A DNA stretch of 44,097 nt from Streptomyces purpureus (GTDB lineage Bacteria; Actinomycetota; Actinomycetes; Streptomycetales; Streptomycetaceae). Positions 9,019 to 16,947 of this stretch are shown in pieces; position 1 is the first letter of the stretch; every line of letters starts with the position of its first letter. The notes beneath the pieces are model-generated. The model was not told the DNA's origin, did not search any database, and worked only from the letters and a program-made list of their open reading frames with translations. The stretch spans positions 54,908-99,004 of the forward strand of contig NZ_BMQQ01000026.1 of NCBI RefSeq assembly GCF_014648195.1, read 5' to 3'. Both the position numbers and the translations under genes were made by a program.

Positions 9019-9723
9019 TCAGCCCTCGAAGCGGTAGCCCATGCCCGGTTCCGTGATCAGGTAGCGCGGGTGGGAGGGGTCCTTCTCCAGTTTGCGCCTG
9101 AGCTGCGCCATGTAGACGCGGAGGTAGTTCGTCCGGGTGGCGAAAGTGGGTCCCCAGACCTCCTCCAGGAGCTGCCGCTGACTGATCAGGCGCCCCGGGC
9201 TGCGGACCAGAATCTCCAGCAGGTGCCATTCCGTCGGGGTGAGACGGACCGCTTGGCCGCCGCGCCGGACCTTCTTGGCCGCGAGGTCGACCGTGAAATC
9301 GTCCGTGACGACGGTGAGCGACCGAGGCTCGTCCGCCGGCAGCACGCCGCCCGCGCCGTCCGGCGTGTTGCGCCGCACCGCGGCCCGCAGCCGGGCGAGG
9401 AGCTCGGCCATGTCGAACGGCTTGGTGAGGTAGTCGTCGGCCCCCGCCTCGAACGCCTCGACCTTCTCGTGGGTGGTGCGCCGGGCCGACAGGACGACGA
9501 GCGGCACACGGGTCCAGCCGCGCAGGGCCTTGATCACGTCGATGCCGTCCATGTCGGGCAGGCCGAGGTCGAGGACGACGACATCGGGTCTGCGCTCGGC
9601 GGCCAGCCGCAGCGCGGTGGTGCCGTCGGAGGCCGCGTCCACCTCGTACGCGCGCGCCCGCAGGTTGATCGTCAGGGCCCTGACGAGCGGCGGTTCGTCC
9701 TCGACCACCAGCACCCGGGTCAT
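9019..9723 (-). CDS. kdpE: KdpE response regulator (OmpR family)
   Basis: A 234-aa response regulator. The receiver domain has VVEDEP, phospho-accepting Asp52 in VLDLGLPDMDG and a conserved Lys in DYLTKPFD. The C-terminal winged helix is of the OmpR type (LTPTEWHLLEILVRSPGRL...TNYLRVYMAQLRRKLE). It pairs with KdpD and should activate kdpFABC under K+ limitation. ATG 9723 is preceded by GAAAGGTGG; an in-frame start at 9777 would add 18 residues. The 11-bp direct repeats at several promoters in this island fit tandem binding by this regulator class. None is seen directly before kdpE. Confidence 0.95.
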   Translation of the reverse strand: MTRVLVVEDEPPLVRALTINLRARAYEVDAASDGTTALRLAAERRPDVVVLDLGLPDMDGIDVIKALRGWTRVPLVVLSARRTTHEKVEAFEAGADDYLTKPFDMAELLARLRAAVRRNTPDGAGGVLPADEPRSLTVVTDDFTVDLAAKKVRRGGQAVRLTPTEWHLLEILVRSPGRLISQRQLLEEVWGPTFATRTNYLRVYMAQLRRKLEKDPSHPRYLITEPGMGYRFEG

Positions 9724-9792
9724 CGGGGGTGCCACCTTTCTTGTCGTCTCGTCGTTCACGGCATCGCCGTCGGGCACGGGGTCCGCCTATAC

Positions 9793-9834
9793 GGGAACCG
9801 CCGGGCGGGAGGAGTCCCGGCCCCGGCGGTTCCC
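9793..9834 (-). terminator. Two-tier hairpin between kdpC and kdpE
   Basis: GGGAACCGCCGGG (9793-9805) pairs with CCCGGCGGTTCCC (9822-9834). Inside, CGGGA pairs with TCCCG around a GGAG loop. It lies 22 bp after the kdpC stop and 70-111 bp before the kdpE start. It probably separates the transporter operon from kdpED or lowers read-through into it. Confidence 0.65.
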
Positions 9835-9855
9835 AGCAGGCTGCCGACGGGACCG

Positions 9856-10491
9856 TCAGCGCGCGGCCAGGTCCTTCAGCGCGAGGTTGAGCTTGAGGAC
9901 GTTGACGTGCGGCTCGCCGAGGAACCCGGCCGTGCGGCCCTCGGTGTGGTCCTCGACCAGCTTCGTCACCTGCTGCTCGGACAGGCCGTTGACCTTCGCC
10001 ACCCGCTTGATCTGGATCTCCGCGTACTCCGGGGAGATGTGCGGGTCGATCGCGGAGGCCGAGCCGGTGACCGCGTCCTTGGGGACCTCGGACTCCGGCA
10101 CACCGTTGAAGGCGGCCACGGCCTTCTTGGTGTCGCCGACCAGCTTGGTCAGCGTCGGGTCGGACGCGCCGAGCTGACTGGAGCCCGTGGACAGCGGGTC
10201 GTAACCACTGTTGGACGGACGCGGCTGGAACCACTTCGGGTCCGGCCGGGGCACCTCGTTCTCGTCGTCCGGGTTCTTCTTCGGCAGGTCCCAGGTCTGG
10301 CCGATCAGCTCGGAGCCGACCTCCTTGCCTTCGACGTTCACGATCGAGCCGTTGGCCTTGTCGCGGAAGAGGCCCTGGGCGATGCCCGTGACCGCGAGGG
10401 GGTAGAGGACGCCGGTCACGACCGTGAGGACGAGCAGCATGCGCAGCGCGGCCCAGGCCAGGCGTCCCGTGTTCGCTACGGAGTTGTTCAT
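9856..10491 (-). CDS. kdpC: KdpC, potassium-transporting ATPase subunit C
   Basis: A 211-aa subunit with one N-terminal membrane helix (AALRMLLVLTVVTGVLYPLAVTGIAQ) and a periplasm-side domain with the KdpC features GSELIGQ, WFQPRPS, GSSQLGASDP and the C-terminal DPHISPEYAEIQIKRVA...VNVLKLN block. KdpC joins KdpA and KdpB and helps nucleotide binding. The start is ATG 10491, 6 bp after the kdpB stop. Length is slightly above the E. coli protein. Confidence 0.96.
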   Translation of the reverse strand: MNNSVANTGRLAWAALRMLLVLTVVTGVLYPLAVTGIAQGLFRDKANGSIVNVEGKEVGSELIGQTWDLPKKNPDDENEVPRPDPKWFQPRPSNSGYDPLSTGSSQLGASDPTLTKLVGDTKKAVAAFNGVPESEVPKDAVTGSASAIDPHISPEYAEIQIKRVAKVNGLSEQQVTKLVEDHTEGRTAGFLGEPHVNVLKLNLALKDLAAR

Positions 10492-10497
10492 AGCCGA

Positions 10498-12642
10498 TCA
10501 GCCGATTCCGGGGATGAGGGTGAGGAGCATGTCGATGAGCTTGATGCCGACGAACGGGGCGACCAGGCCGCCCAGGCCGTAGAGACCGAGGTTGCGCCGG
10601 AGCATCTTGTCGGCGCTGGTCGGCCGGTACTGCACGCCCTTCAGGGCGAGCGGGACCAGGGCGATGATGATCAGCGCGTTGAAGATGACGGCGGAGAGGA
10701 TCGCGGACTCCGCAGAGGCCAGGCCCATGATGTTGAGCTTGTCCAGCGACGGGTAGGCGACCGCGAACATCGCGGGGATGATCGCGAAGTACTTGGCCAC
10801 GTCGTTGGCGATGGAGAAGGTGGTCAGCGCGCCTCGGGTGATGAGGAGTTGCTTGCCGATCTCGACGATCTCGATGAGCTTGGTCGGGTTGGAGTCGAGG
10901 TCGACCATGTTGCCGGCCTCCTTCGCGGCCGACGTGCCCGTGTTCATCGCGACACCGACATCCGCCTGGGCGAGCGCCGGGGCGTCGTTGGTGCCGTCGC
11001 CGGTCATCGCGACGAGCTTGCCGCCGGCCTGCTCCCGCTTGATGAGGGCCATCTTGTCCTCGGGGGTGGCCTCGGCGAGGAAGTCGTCGACGCCGGCCTC
11101 TTCGGCGATGGCCTTGGCGGTCAGCGGGTTGTCACCCGTGATCATGACCGTCTTGATGCCCATCCGGCGCAGCTCGTCGAAGCGTTCGCGCATGCCGTCC
11201 TTGACGACGTCCTTGAGGTGGATGACGCCCAGGACGCGTGCGCCCTTGTCGTCCTCCACAGCCACCAGCAGCGGCGTGCCACCAGCCTCGGAAATCCGGT
11301 CCGTGAGCGCCTGCGCGTCCTCGGCGACGGTGCCACCCTGCTCCTTCACCCACGCGACGACCGAGCCGGTCGCACCCTTGCGGATCTTCCGGCCGTCGAC
11401 GTCCACACCGGACATGCGCGTCTGGGCGGTGAACTGGACCCACTCGGCGTGGGCCAGTTCGCCCTGGTGACGCTCGCGCAGGCCGTACTTCTCCTTGGCG
11501 AGGACCACGATCGAGCGGCCCTCGGGCGTCTCGTCGGCGAGCGAGGAGAGCTGGGCGGCGTCGGCGACCTCGGCCTCGGCCTCGGCGGTGCCCTTGACCG
11601 GAACGAACTCGGCGGCCTGACGGTTGCCGAGCGTGATCGTTCCAGTCTTGTCGAGCAGCAGCGTCGACACGTCGCCCGCGGCCTCGACGGCGCGGCCCGA
11701 CATGGCGAGCACGTTGCGCTGGACCAGGCGGTCCATGCCGGCGATGCCGATCGCGGAGAGCAGCGCGCCGATCGTGGTCGGGATGAGGCAGACCAGCAGG
11801 GCGGTCAGCACGATCATCGAGGTCTGCTGGTCGGCGCCCGCGTAGATCGCGAACGGCTTCAGGGTGACGACGGCGAGCAGGAAGACGATGGTGAGGGACG
11901 CCAGCAGGATGTTCAGGGCGATCTCGTTGGGGGTCTTCTGCCGGGCGGCGCCCTCGACCAGGTTGATCATCCGGTCGATGAAGGTCTCGCCGGGCTTCGT
12001 CGTGATCTTGACGACGATGCGGTCGGAGAGGACCTTCGTACCGCCCGTGACGGCCGAGCGGTCGCCGCCGGACTCGCGGATGACCGGAGCCGACTCGCCG
12101 GTGATGGCCGACTCGTCGACGCTCGCGACACCCTCGACGACGTCACCGTCGCCGGGGATGATGTCGCCGGCCTCGCAGACCACCAGGTCGCCGATCCGCA
12201 GGTCGGTGCCGGGCACGCGCTCCTCGTTCGGGCCGATGATCCGGCGGGCGACGGTGTCGGTCTTGGCCTTGCGCAGGGTGTCGGCCTGGGCCTTGCCACG
12301 GCCCTCGGCGACGGCCTCGGCGAGGTTGGCGAAGACCGTGGTGAGCCACAGCCAGGCGGTGATCGCCCAGCCGAACCAGTCGCCCGGGTTCTTGATCGCC
12401 AGGACGGTGGTGACCACCGAGCCGACCAGCACCACGAACATGACCGGCGACTTGACCATGATCCGCGGGTCGAGCTTGCGCAGCGCGTCCGGGAAGGACT
12501 TCAGGAGCTGCTTCGGGTCGAACAGACCCCCGCCGACCCGCCCGCCCTCGGGCTTGTGCCCGGTGGGCACGTCCGCGTGCGGCGCCGGGCTCGTCGTGGT
12601 GGTGGACATGTCGTCCTCGTACTTCTCTACGTCGGTGGTCAT
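10498..12642 (-). CDS. kdpB: KdpB, potassium-transporting ATPase catalytic subunit
   Basis: A 714-aa P-type ATPase. It has TGESAPVIRE, the phosphorylation site DKTGTITLGNRQ, KGATGSVV in the nucleotide-binding domain, MITGDNPLTAKAIAEEAGV, and GDGTNDAPALAQADVGVAMN. ATG 12642 overlaps the kdpA stop by 4 bp (ATGA), so the two are translationally coupled. A second possible start is 12609. It drives K+ import with KdpA. The frameshifted paralogue at 1436-3587 is similar along its whole length, which points to duplication or capture of a related kdp locus. Confidence 0.97.
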   Translation of the reverse strand: MTTDVEKYEDDMSTTTTSPAPHADVPTGHKPEGGRVGGGLFDPKQLLKSFPDALRKLDPRIMVKSPVMFVVLVGSVVTTVLAIKNPGDWFGWAITAWLWLTTVFANLAEAVAEGRGKAQADTLRKAKTDTVARRIIGPNEERVPGTDLRIGDLVVCEAGDIIPGDGDVVEGVASVDESAITGESAPVIRESGGDRSAVTGGTKVLSDRIVVKITTKPGETFIDRMINLVEGAARQKTPNEIALNILLASLTIVFLLAVVTLKPFAIYAGADQQTSMIVLTALLVCLIPTTIGALLSAIGIAGMDRLVQRNVLAMSGRAVEAAGDVSTLLLDKTGTITLGNRQAAEFVPVKGTAEAEAEVADAAQLSSLADETPEGRSIVVLAKEKYGLRERHQGELAHAEWVQFTAQTRMSGVDVDGRKIRKGATGSVVAWVKEQGGTVAEDAQALTDRISEAGGTPLLVAVEDDKGARVLGVIHLKDVVKDGMRERFDELRRMGIKTVMITGDNPLTAKAIAEEAGVDDFLAEATPEDKMALIKREQAGGKLVAMTGDGTNDAPALAQADVGVAMNTGTSAAKEAGNMVDLDSNPTKLIEIVEIGKQLLITRGALTTFSIANDVAKYFAIIPAMFAVAYPSLDKLNIMGLASAESAILSAVIFNALIIIALVPLALKGVQYRPTSADKMLRRNLGLYGLGGLVAPFVGIKLIDMLLTLIPGIG

Positions 12643-14303
12643 GCCGCGAGCCCTTCGGCGAGCGGGCCCAGCGCGAGGGCCGGGAAGAACGTCAGACCGG
12701 TGATGATCATGATGGTGCCGACCAGGAGCCCGGTGAACAGCGGCTTCTCGGTCCGCAGGGTGCCCGCGGTCTCGGGGACGGGCTTCTGCTCCGCCAGCGA
12801 ACCCGCGAGGGCGAGGACGAACACCATCGGCAGGAACCGGCCGAGCAGCATGCACAGACCGAGTGCCGTGTTGTGGAACTCGGTGTTGGCTCCGAAGCCG
12901 GCGAAGGCCGAGCCGTTGTTGTTCGAGGCGGAGGTGTAGGCGTACAGGACCTCGGAGAAGCCGTGCGCGCCCGTGTTCGTCATCGAGGCCTCGCCGTGCC
13001 CGGTGGCCATCGCGACCGCCGTGCCGATCAGCACCAGCGCCGGAGTGATGAGGATGTAGCAGGCCGCGTACTTCATCTCGCGGGTGCCGATCTTCTTGCC
13101 CAGGTACTCCGGGGTGCGGCCGACCATCAGACCGGCGATGAACACTGCCACGACCGCCATGATCAACATGCCGTAGAGGCCGGAGCCGACACCGCCGGGC
13201 GCGATCTCACCCAGCATCATGCCGAGCAGCAGCACACCGCCGGACAGACCGCCGAAGGAGTCGTGGAAGGAGTTGACCGAACCGGTCGACGTCATGGTCG
13301 TGGAGACCGCGAACAGCGACGAGGCGCCCTCGCCGAACCGCTGCTCCTTGCCCTCCATCGCACCGCCCGCGAGCTGCGAGGCGGTGCCGGGGTGGGCGTA
13401 TTCGAGCCAGGTCACCAGGACGACACCGACGAACCAGATGGTGGCCATGGCGCCGACGATCGCGTAGCCCTGCCGAACGCTGCCGACCATCCTGCCGAAG
13501 GTGCGCGGCAGCGAGAACGGAATGACGAGCAGCAGGAAGATCGTCAGGAGGTTCGAGAAGCCGTTGGGGTTCTCGAAGGGGTGGGCCGAGTTGGCGTTGA
13601 AGTAACCGCCGCCATTCGTGCCCAGGTCCTTGATGGCCTCCTGGGAGGCGACCGCTCCGGGGCTGATGGACTGCGTCTGCCCGGTGACGGTGGTGACCTC
13701 GTGGATGCCGGCGAAGTTCTGGACGGCGCCGGCCGCGACCAGCAGAACCGCCGCGATCACGGTGATCGGGATCAGGATGCGGACGACACCGCGGACCAGG
13801 TCGGCCCAGAAGTTGCCCAGCTCGCCCGTACGGGAGCGGGCGAAGCCGCGGACCAGCGCCACGGCCACGGCGATGCCGACGGCGGCGGAGACGAAGTTCT
13901 GGACGGCCAGGCCGGCGGTCTGAGCGACGTGGCCCATGGACGACTCGCCCGAGTACGACTGCCAGTTCGTGTTGGACACGAAGGAGGCCGCCGTGTTGAA
14001 CGCCTGGTCCGGGGTGATCGCGGCGAAGCCCAGCGACCCGGGCAGGTCGTCCTGGATCCGCAGGATCAGGTAGAGGAACAGCACGCCGATCGCGGAGAAC
14101 GCGAGCACGCCGCGCAGGTACGCGGGCCAGCGCATCTCCGTGTCGGGGTTGGCGCCGACGGCGCGGTATATCCACTTCTCGACGCGCAGGTGCTTGCCGG
14201 AGGTGAAAACGGCGGCCATGTAGTCGCCGAGGGGACGGTGCACGAGGACGAGCGCGACGATCAGCGCGGACACCTGGAGCACGTCAGCAAGAACGGGGCT
14301 CAT
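12639..14303 (-). CDS. kdpA: KdpA, potassium-binding channel subunit
   Basis: A 554-aa membrane protein with the KdpA pore segments: SNTNWQSYSGES, LGTNGGGYFNANSAHPFENP, STTMTSTGSVNSFHDSFGG and SASNNNGSAFAGFG. These form the selectivity filter of the high-affinity K+ pore. ATG 14303 is 8 bp after the kdpF stop. The length fits the family (about 557 aa). It is coupled to kdpB by a 4-bp overlap. Confidence 0.97.
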   Translation of the reverse strand: MSPVLADVLQVSALIVALVLVHRPLGDYMAAVFTSGKHLRVEKWIYRAVGANPDTEMRWPAYLRGVLAFSAIGVLFLYLILRIQDDLPGSLGFAAITPDQAFNTAASFVSNTNWQSYSGESSMGHVAQTAGLAVQNFVSAAVGIAVAVALVRGFARSRTGELGNFWADLVRGVVRILIPITVIAAVLLVAAGAVQNFAGIHEVTTVTGQTQSISPGAVASQEAIKDLGTNGGGYFNANSAHPFENPNGFSNLLTIFLLLVIPFSLPRTFGRMVGSVRQGYAIVGAMATIWFVGVVLVTWLEYAHPGTASQLAGGAMEGKEQRFGEGASSLFAVSTTMTSTGSVNSFHDSFGGLSGGVLLLGMMLGEIAPGGVGSGLYGMLIMAVVAVFIAGLMVGRTPEYLGKKIGTREMKYAACYILITPALVLIGTAVAMATGHGEASMTNTGAHGFSEVLYAYTSASNNNGSAFAGFGANTEFHNTALGLCMLLGRFLPMVFVLALAGSLAEQKPVPETAGTLRTEKPLFTGLLVGTIMIITGLTFFPALALGPLAEGLAA

Positions 14304-14311
14304 ATCCGTAC

Positions 14312-14401
14312 TCAGAACCTCTCCGGCTTGACGAGGGCGAGGACGAGGTAGCCCAGCAGGGCGACGGCCACGACGAGGCCGATGATGTTCTCGGCAGTCA
14401 C
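14312..14401 (-). CDS. kdpF: KdpF, small subunit of the Kdp ATPase
   Basis: A 29-aa single-span peptide beginning MTAENIIGLVVAVALLGYL and ending VKPERF. It shows the KdpF pattern of a hydrophobic helix, GYLV and a charged tail with terminal Phe. GTG 14401 overlaps the stop of the preceding 27-aa ORF by 4 bp (GTGA), so translation is probably coupled. It stabilises the Kdp complex in characterised systems. Confidence 0.9.
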   Translation of the reverse strand: MTAENIIGLVVAVALLGYLVLALVKPERF

Positions 14402-14481
14402 AGCTTCGCCACCCCCTTGGCGATCAGGACCACCAGCGCGAACACCGCGATCGTGGTGACGACGAAGGCCACGTCGGCCAT
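14398..14481 (-). CDS. Small membrane peptide upstream of kdpF, 27 aa
   Basis: A 27-residue peptide, MADVAFVVTTIAVFALVVLI followed by AKGVAKL: one membrane helix and a basic tail. It ends in a 4-bp overlap with kdpF. GGAGC lies just upstream, close to the ATG. The shape resembles KdpF, but the sequence differs. It may be an extra Kdp subunit or a regulator; no function can be assigned from sequence. Confidence 0.75.
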   Translation of the reverse strand: MADVAFVVTTIAVFALVVLIAKGVAKL

Positions 14482-14558
14482 CGCATGCTCCTAGAAGAGG
14501 CTCGGAGAGGAACGGACACCCTGAGAAAAGCGCACCCGTGGCGCGAAAGCGCCCCCCG

Positions 14559-14607
14559 TTGACGGCGCCCATACGCCTCCGACGGCCCCCTTGACGGCAT
14601 CCATACG
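14559..14607 (-). promoter_or_regulatory. Proximal operator repeats upstream of kdpF
   Basis: Two copies of a 17-bp element, minus-strand CGTATGGGCGCCGTCAA (14575-14559) and CGTATGGATGCCGTCAA (14607-14591), differ at two bases and lie 32 bp apart. Each holds CGTATG and CGTCAA spaced 11 bp, the same geometry as the other candidate KdpE sites. They lie 78-126 bp upstream of the 27-aa ORF start. Confidence 0.55.
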
Positions 14608-14622
14608 GCGCAGTGCCCCACG

Positions 14623-14733
14623 TCACGCCCACGGCGGACGGCGGCGGTCTCGCCGCAGCAGCAGCCGCACGACGACGAACGTCGCGAGGACGAACACGGG
14701 CAGCAACGAGACGGCCACACCGATGGCATCCAT
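14623..14733 (-). CDS. Possible small membrane protein, 36 aa
   Basis: A 36-codon ORF, MDAIGVAVSLLPVFVLATFV followed by VVRLLLRRDRRRPPWA: one strong membrane helix and a very basic tail. It lies between the two clusters of candidate operator sites upstream of kdpF. A GGTGGGG sequence lies upstream, but spacing to the ATG is long, so translation is uncertain. It could be the first gene of the kdp transcript or a chance ORF in a leader. Confidence 0.45.
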   Translation of the reverse strand: MDAIGVAVSLLPVFVLATFVVVRLLLRRDRRRPPWA

Positions 14734-14841
14734 GTCGATCGCACCCCACCCCGAAATCCATGGGCCGTCGGCCGATCAGCCGAAGCAATGGCATGCCCGT
14801 TCACCTCAGGGTGGCCCCCGTGAGCCTGGAGGCCAGAGAGG

Positions 14842-14890
14842 TTGACGCAGCTCTGACGCGTGGGACGCCAGGCCTGATGCGCTTCTGATG
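14842..14890 (-). promoter_or_regulatory. Distal operator repeats upstream of the kdp operon
   Basis: On the minus strand there are two 11-bp-spaced pairs: CATCAGAAGCGCATCAG (14890-14874) and CGTCAGAGCTGCGTCAA (14858-14842). The first resembles the array at 1402-1430 and the second that at 3893-3909. They are the strongest candidates for the main KdpE site of kdpFABC. The rest of 14734-15185 shows no other gene I would support. Confidence 0.6.
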
Positions 14891-15185
14891 CGGAGGGCGG
14901 GAGCGAAGCGGCCGGCACCCACAGCCCGCGCGCCCTTGCTCATCCCCTCGGCCCCGGCACCGTCAGGTCGAGGACGGCACGGCGACGTAGACGAGGAACA
15001 GCAGCACCACTGCCTGGAGCACCCTGGCGCCCGAATTCACCCGATCATCCTCTTCCTGACGAGATTCATACGCTCTGCCCATTGCCGCCTTGGTGATCAT
15101 CCGGCAGGACTCTCCTGCAATGCCACGCGAACAGCGGTCTGACCAGCCGCAGTTGCGACATCAACATGAATCAAGGGGGAGACCT

Positions 15186-15764
15186 GTGAAGAAGATCCTG
15201 GCGGCGATGGCGGCCTCCGGCGCCGTCCTGCTGGCGTTGGCCGCCGCACCCGCCTCCGCGGCGGACGAGCCGTCCGACAGCGGTGGCGGGTTCCTCACCC
15301 AGACCACGCTCAAGGACGCGGCGACCGTGGGGGAGCTGGCCCGCGAGCGTGCGGAGGAGGTCCACGCCCGGACGCCGGCGAACAAGCTGTGCACCGGCAC
15401 CTGGACCCACGCCGTGTCCACCGTCACCTTCCAGCGGGCGTCCGGCGGCACCCTGGCCTGGGGCTTCAAGCTGTCCAACACGGCTCGCGCGAACCTCGGT
15501 TCGCCCGTCACGGTGACGATGCCGTACGCGTACGTCAACGGCAAGGCCGTCAACCCGCCGTACGGCCCGCACACCGCCATCAGCACGTACAACTTCCACG
15601 GCAGCATGAACAAGTACCAGTACGTCGGCGGCGGCTCCGGCACCATCGCCACCGGCAACAAGCTGACCTTCTACTGGTTCCTGAAGGGCTCCAAGCCCAA
15701 CTCCGCCGCCGACCGTTACATCACCTGCCAGCCCGAAGCCCGGAAGCGCGTGAGCACCTCATGA
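15186..15764 (+). CDS. Secreted protein of unknown function, 192 aa
   Basis: The GTG start is preceded by AGGGGGAG. An N-terminal signal peptide (KKILAAMAASGAVLLALAAA, cleavage likely after PASA) precedes a mature domain of about 165 residues rich in Tyr, Asn and Gly (STYNFHGSMNKYQYVGGGSG). There are two Cys in the mature protein (KLCTGTW and ITCQPE), which may pair. I do not recognise a family; it looks like a beta-rich exported domain. Its stop overlaps the next gene by 4 bp (ATGA), so they should be made together. It is divergent from the kdp operon. Confidence 0.85.
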   Translation: MKKILAAMAASGAVLLALAAAPASAADEPSDSGGGFLTQTTLKDAATVGELARERAEEVHARTPANKLCTGTWTHAVSTVTFQRASGGTLAWGFKLSNTARANLGSPVTVTMPYAYVNGKAVNPPYGPHTAISTYNFHGSMNKYQYVGGGSGTIATGNKLTFYWFLKGSKPNSAADRYITCQPEARKRVSTS

Positions 15765-16144
15765 ACAGCAGCCGTACGCCCCGCCCCACCGCCCGCATCC
15801 TGGACGGCCGCCACGAACTCGTCGTCGACGGCCTGTCCAGGAAGCAGGATTCGTTCACACTCCGCTACACCGTCACGCCGCCCCTGCCTGAAGGAGACGA
15901 CGCGTCGCTCGTCCTCCTGGCGCTGGAGGCCCGCGACGACGCCGGCAACGAGTACAGCGACTGGGGCGGGGCGTACGGCCTGAGCGAGGACGGCGCCCAC
16001 ACGGACGGCACGATCACCGGGCAGCCCGCCGTCGCCCCTTCGGCTCGCGTACTCACGGTCCGCCTCACCTTTCTGCGGGAGGGACGGGAGTACCCCTGCG
16101 AACTCGATCTGGAGGTGCCGGGGGCGCTCCCCGACCCCGGCTGA
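15761..16144 (+). CDS. Hypothetical protein coupled to the secreted protein, 127 aa
   Basis: A 127-aa soluble protein with no signal peptide or membrane segment. It has alternating strands (RILDGRHELVVDGLSRKQDSF, then LRYTVTPPLPEG, then VLTVRLTFLREGREYPCELD) suggesting a beta-sandwich. The ATG overlaps the upstream stop. Coupling of a cytosolic protein to an exported one could mean an immunity, chaperone or accessory role, but there is no direct evidence. No family recognised. Confidence 0.75.
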   Translation: MNSSRTPRPTARILDGRHELVVDGLSRKQDSFTLRYTVTPPLPEGDDASLVLLALEARDDAGNEYSDWGGAYGLSEDGAHTDGTITGQPAVAPSARVLTVRLTFLREGREYPCELDLEVPGALPDPG

Positions 16145-16427
16145 CGACGCGGGCCTGCCGCCCGACCTCATGCCGCCTTCTGAACGGAGGGCTCGGGGGA
16201 CTTGCACCGTGCTCAGCCCCGCCGGGGTACACCGCATCAAGGGGTGCACGTGCACAAGGCTACTGGGGGAGTTCGGAGACCGAGCCCTTGGATCCGACGC
16301 CACGATTGCGTCCGGGAAGGCGCCCCCGGGCCACACCGGCGTCCGCCCCCTGTCGCCCATCCACCCGCAGAAGCTTCGCCTACGCGCCCGCCCTGCGGCG
16401 CCATGCCCCAGCCGTGCCCTTCGGAAC
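16145..16427. other. Stretch left of the islet repeat, no gene seen
   Basis: Short open frames occur on both strands, but none has a plausible start or product. With the repeat that follows, this leaves 16145-16629 without a gene. Confidence 0.4.
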
Positions 16428-16612
16428 GGTGAACAGCGGTCAACGACTGTGCTCCGCGGCCCCCGGGAGGCGCCACGTCGGAGGATGTTTCCGCAGGTCA
16501 GACGCTCTGCACCCTGTCCGAGCGGCGGTGATTCCCAAGCTTATGGCGCGGGTTCGGCTCCCATCATCCGCTGCACTGCAAAGCCCCAGGTCAGAGACCT
16601 GGGGCTTTGATA
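16428..16612 (+). repeat. Left islet boundary: degenerate attachment-site repeat with tRNA-Gly 3' relic
   Basis: This stretch aligns collinearly with 19846-20029. Shared blocks are GTGRACAGCGGTCA, TTTCCRCAGGTCAGAYGC, GTGATTCCCAAGCT, GCGCGGGTTCG and a terminator hairpin starting AAAGCCCC. The GATTCCCAAGC...GCGGGTTCG...CATCCGCTGCA part (16527-16574) resembles the anticodon-to-acceptor half of tRNA-Gly(CCC), but the T-loop is degraded (TTCGGCT) and the CCA end is lost. The 5' half of a tRNA is absent. It fits an old integration-site copy. Confidence 0.6.
16580..16608. terminator. Terminator hairpin in the left repeat
   Basis: AAAGCCCCAGGTC (16580-16592) pairs perfectly with GACCTGGGGCTTT (16596-16608) around AGA. 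It lies just after the leftward 92-aa gene and can serve as its terminator; it also matches the hairpin after the right repeat copy. Confidence 0.75.
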
Positions 16613-16629
16613 TCGGTAGGCGGATACTC

Positions 16630-16908
16630 CTAGGCCATGTAGCTGTGGATCGGCCAGAACTGCGGCGTCGGGGGCGGGCCCGAGGCGCCGGCGGCCTGGA
16701 GGGCCGGGGCGAGACGCTCGGCGATGAAGCGCTTCGCGTCGTCCTCCGATTCCCAGATCTCGATGACACGCCAACCACCGGTCGGGCTCGGACCGGCCGC
16801 GTGGAAGATGCCGCCCGCGGGCTTCTCCTGCATCCCCAGCTGCTCCCGGACCTTGTCGTATATCTCCTGCGAGCCGTGTGGATTGTCCACCAGCATGGCG
16901 ATCGCCAT
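16630..16908 (-). CDS. Small ABM/dimeric-barrel-like protein, 92 aa
   Basis: A 92-aa protein with the layout of a dimeric alpha-beta barrel domain (MAIAMLVDNPHGSQEIYDKV; WRVIEIWESEDDAKRFIAER; FWPIHSYMA). Such proteins include antibiotic-biosynthesis-monooxygenase-like and stress-responsive barrels. ATG 16908 is 5 bases after AGGAGG; the adjacent GTG is too close. It lies 39 bp after the hydrolase-like gene and is probably cotranscribed with it. The substrate is unknown. Confidence 0.75.
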   Translation of the reverse strand: MAIAMLVDNPHGSQEIYDKVREQLGMQEKPAGGIFHAAGPSPTGGWRVIEIWESEDDAKRFIAERLAPALQAAGASGPPPTPQFWPIHSYMA

Positions 16909-16947
16909 CACTGCCTCCTCTTGGTCGGTCTTCCATTCCCCGAGTGG

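Noticed and set aside
8944..12939. A 1331-aa open frame opposite kdpD-kdpE-kdpB
   Set aside because: It is a GC-bias shadow antisense to well-identified genes, rich in Gly, Arg, Asp and Val, with no recognisable domain.
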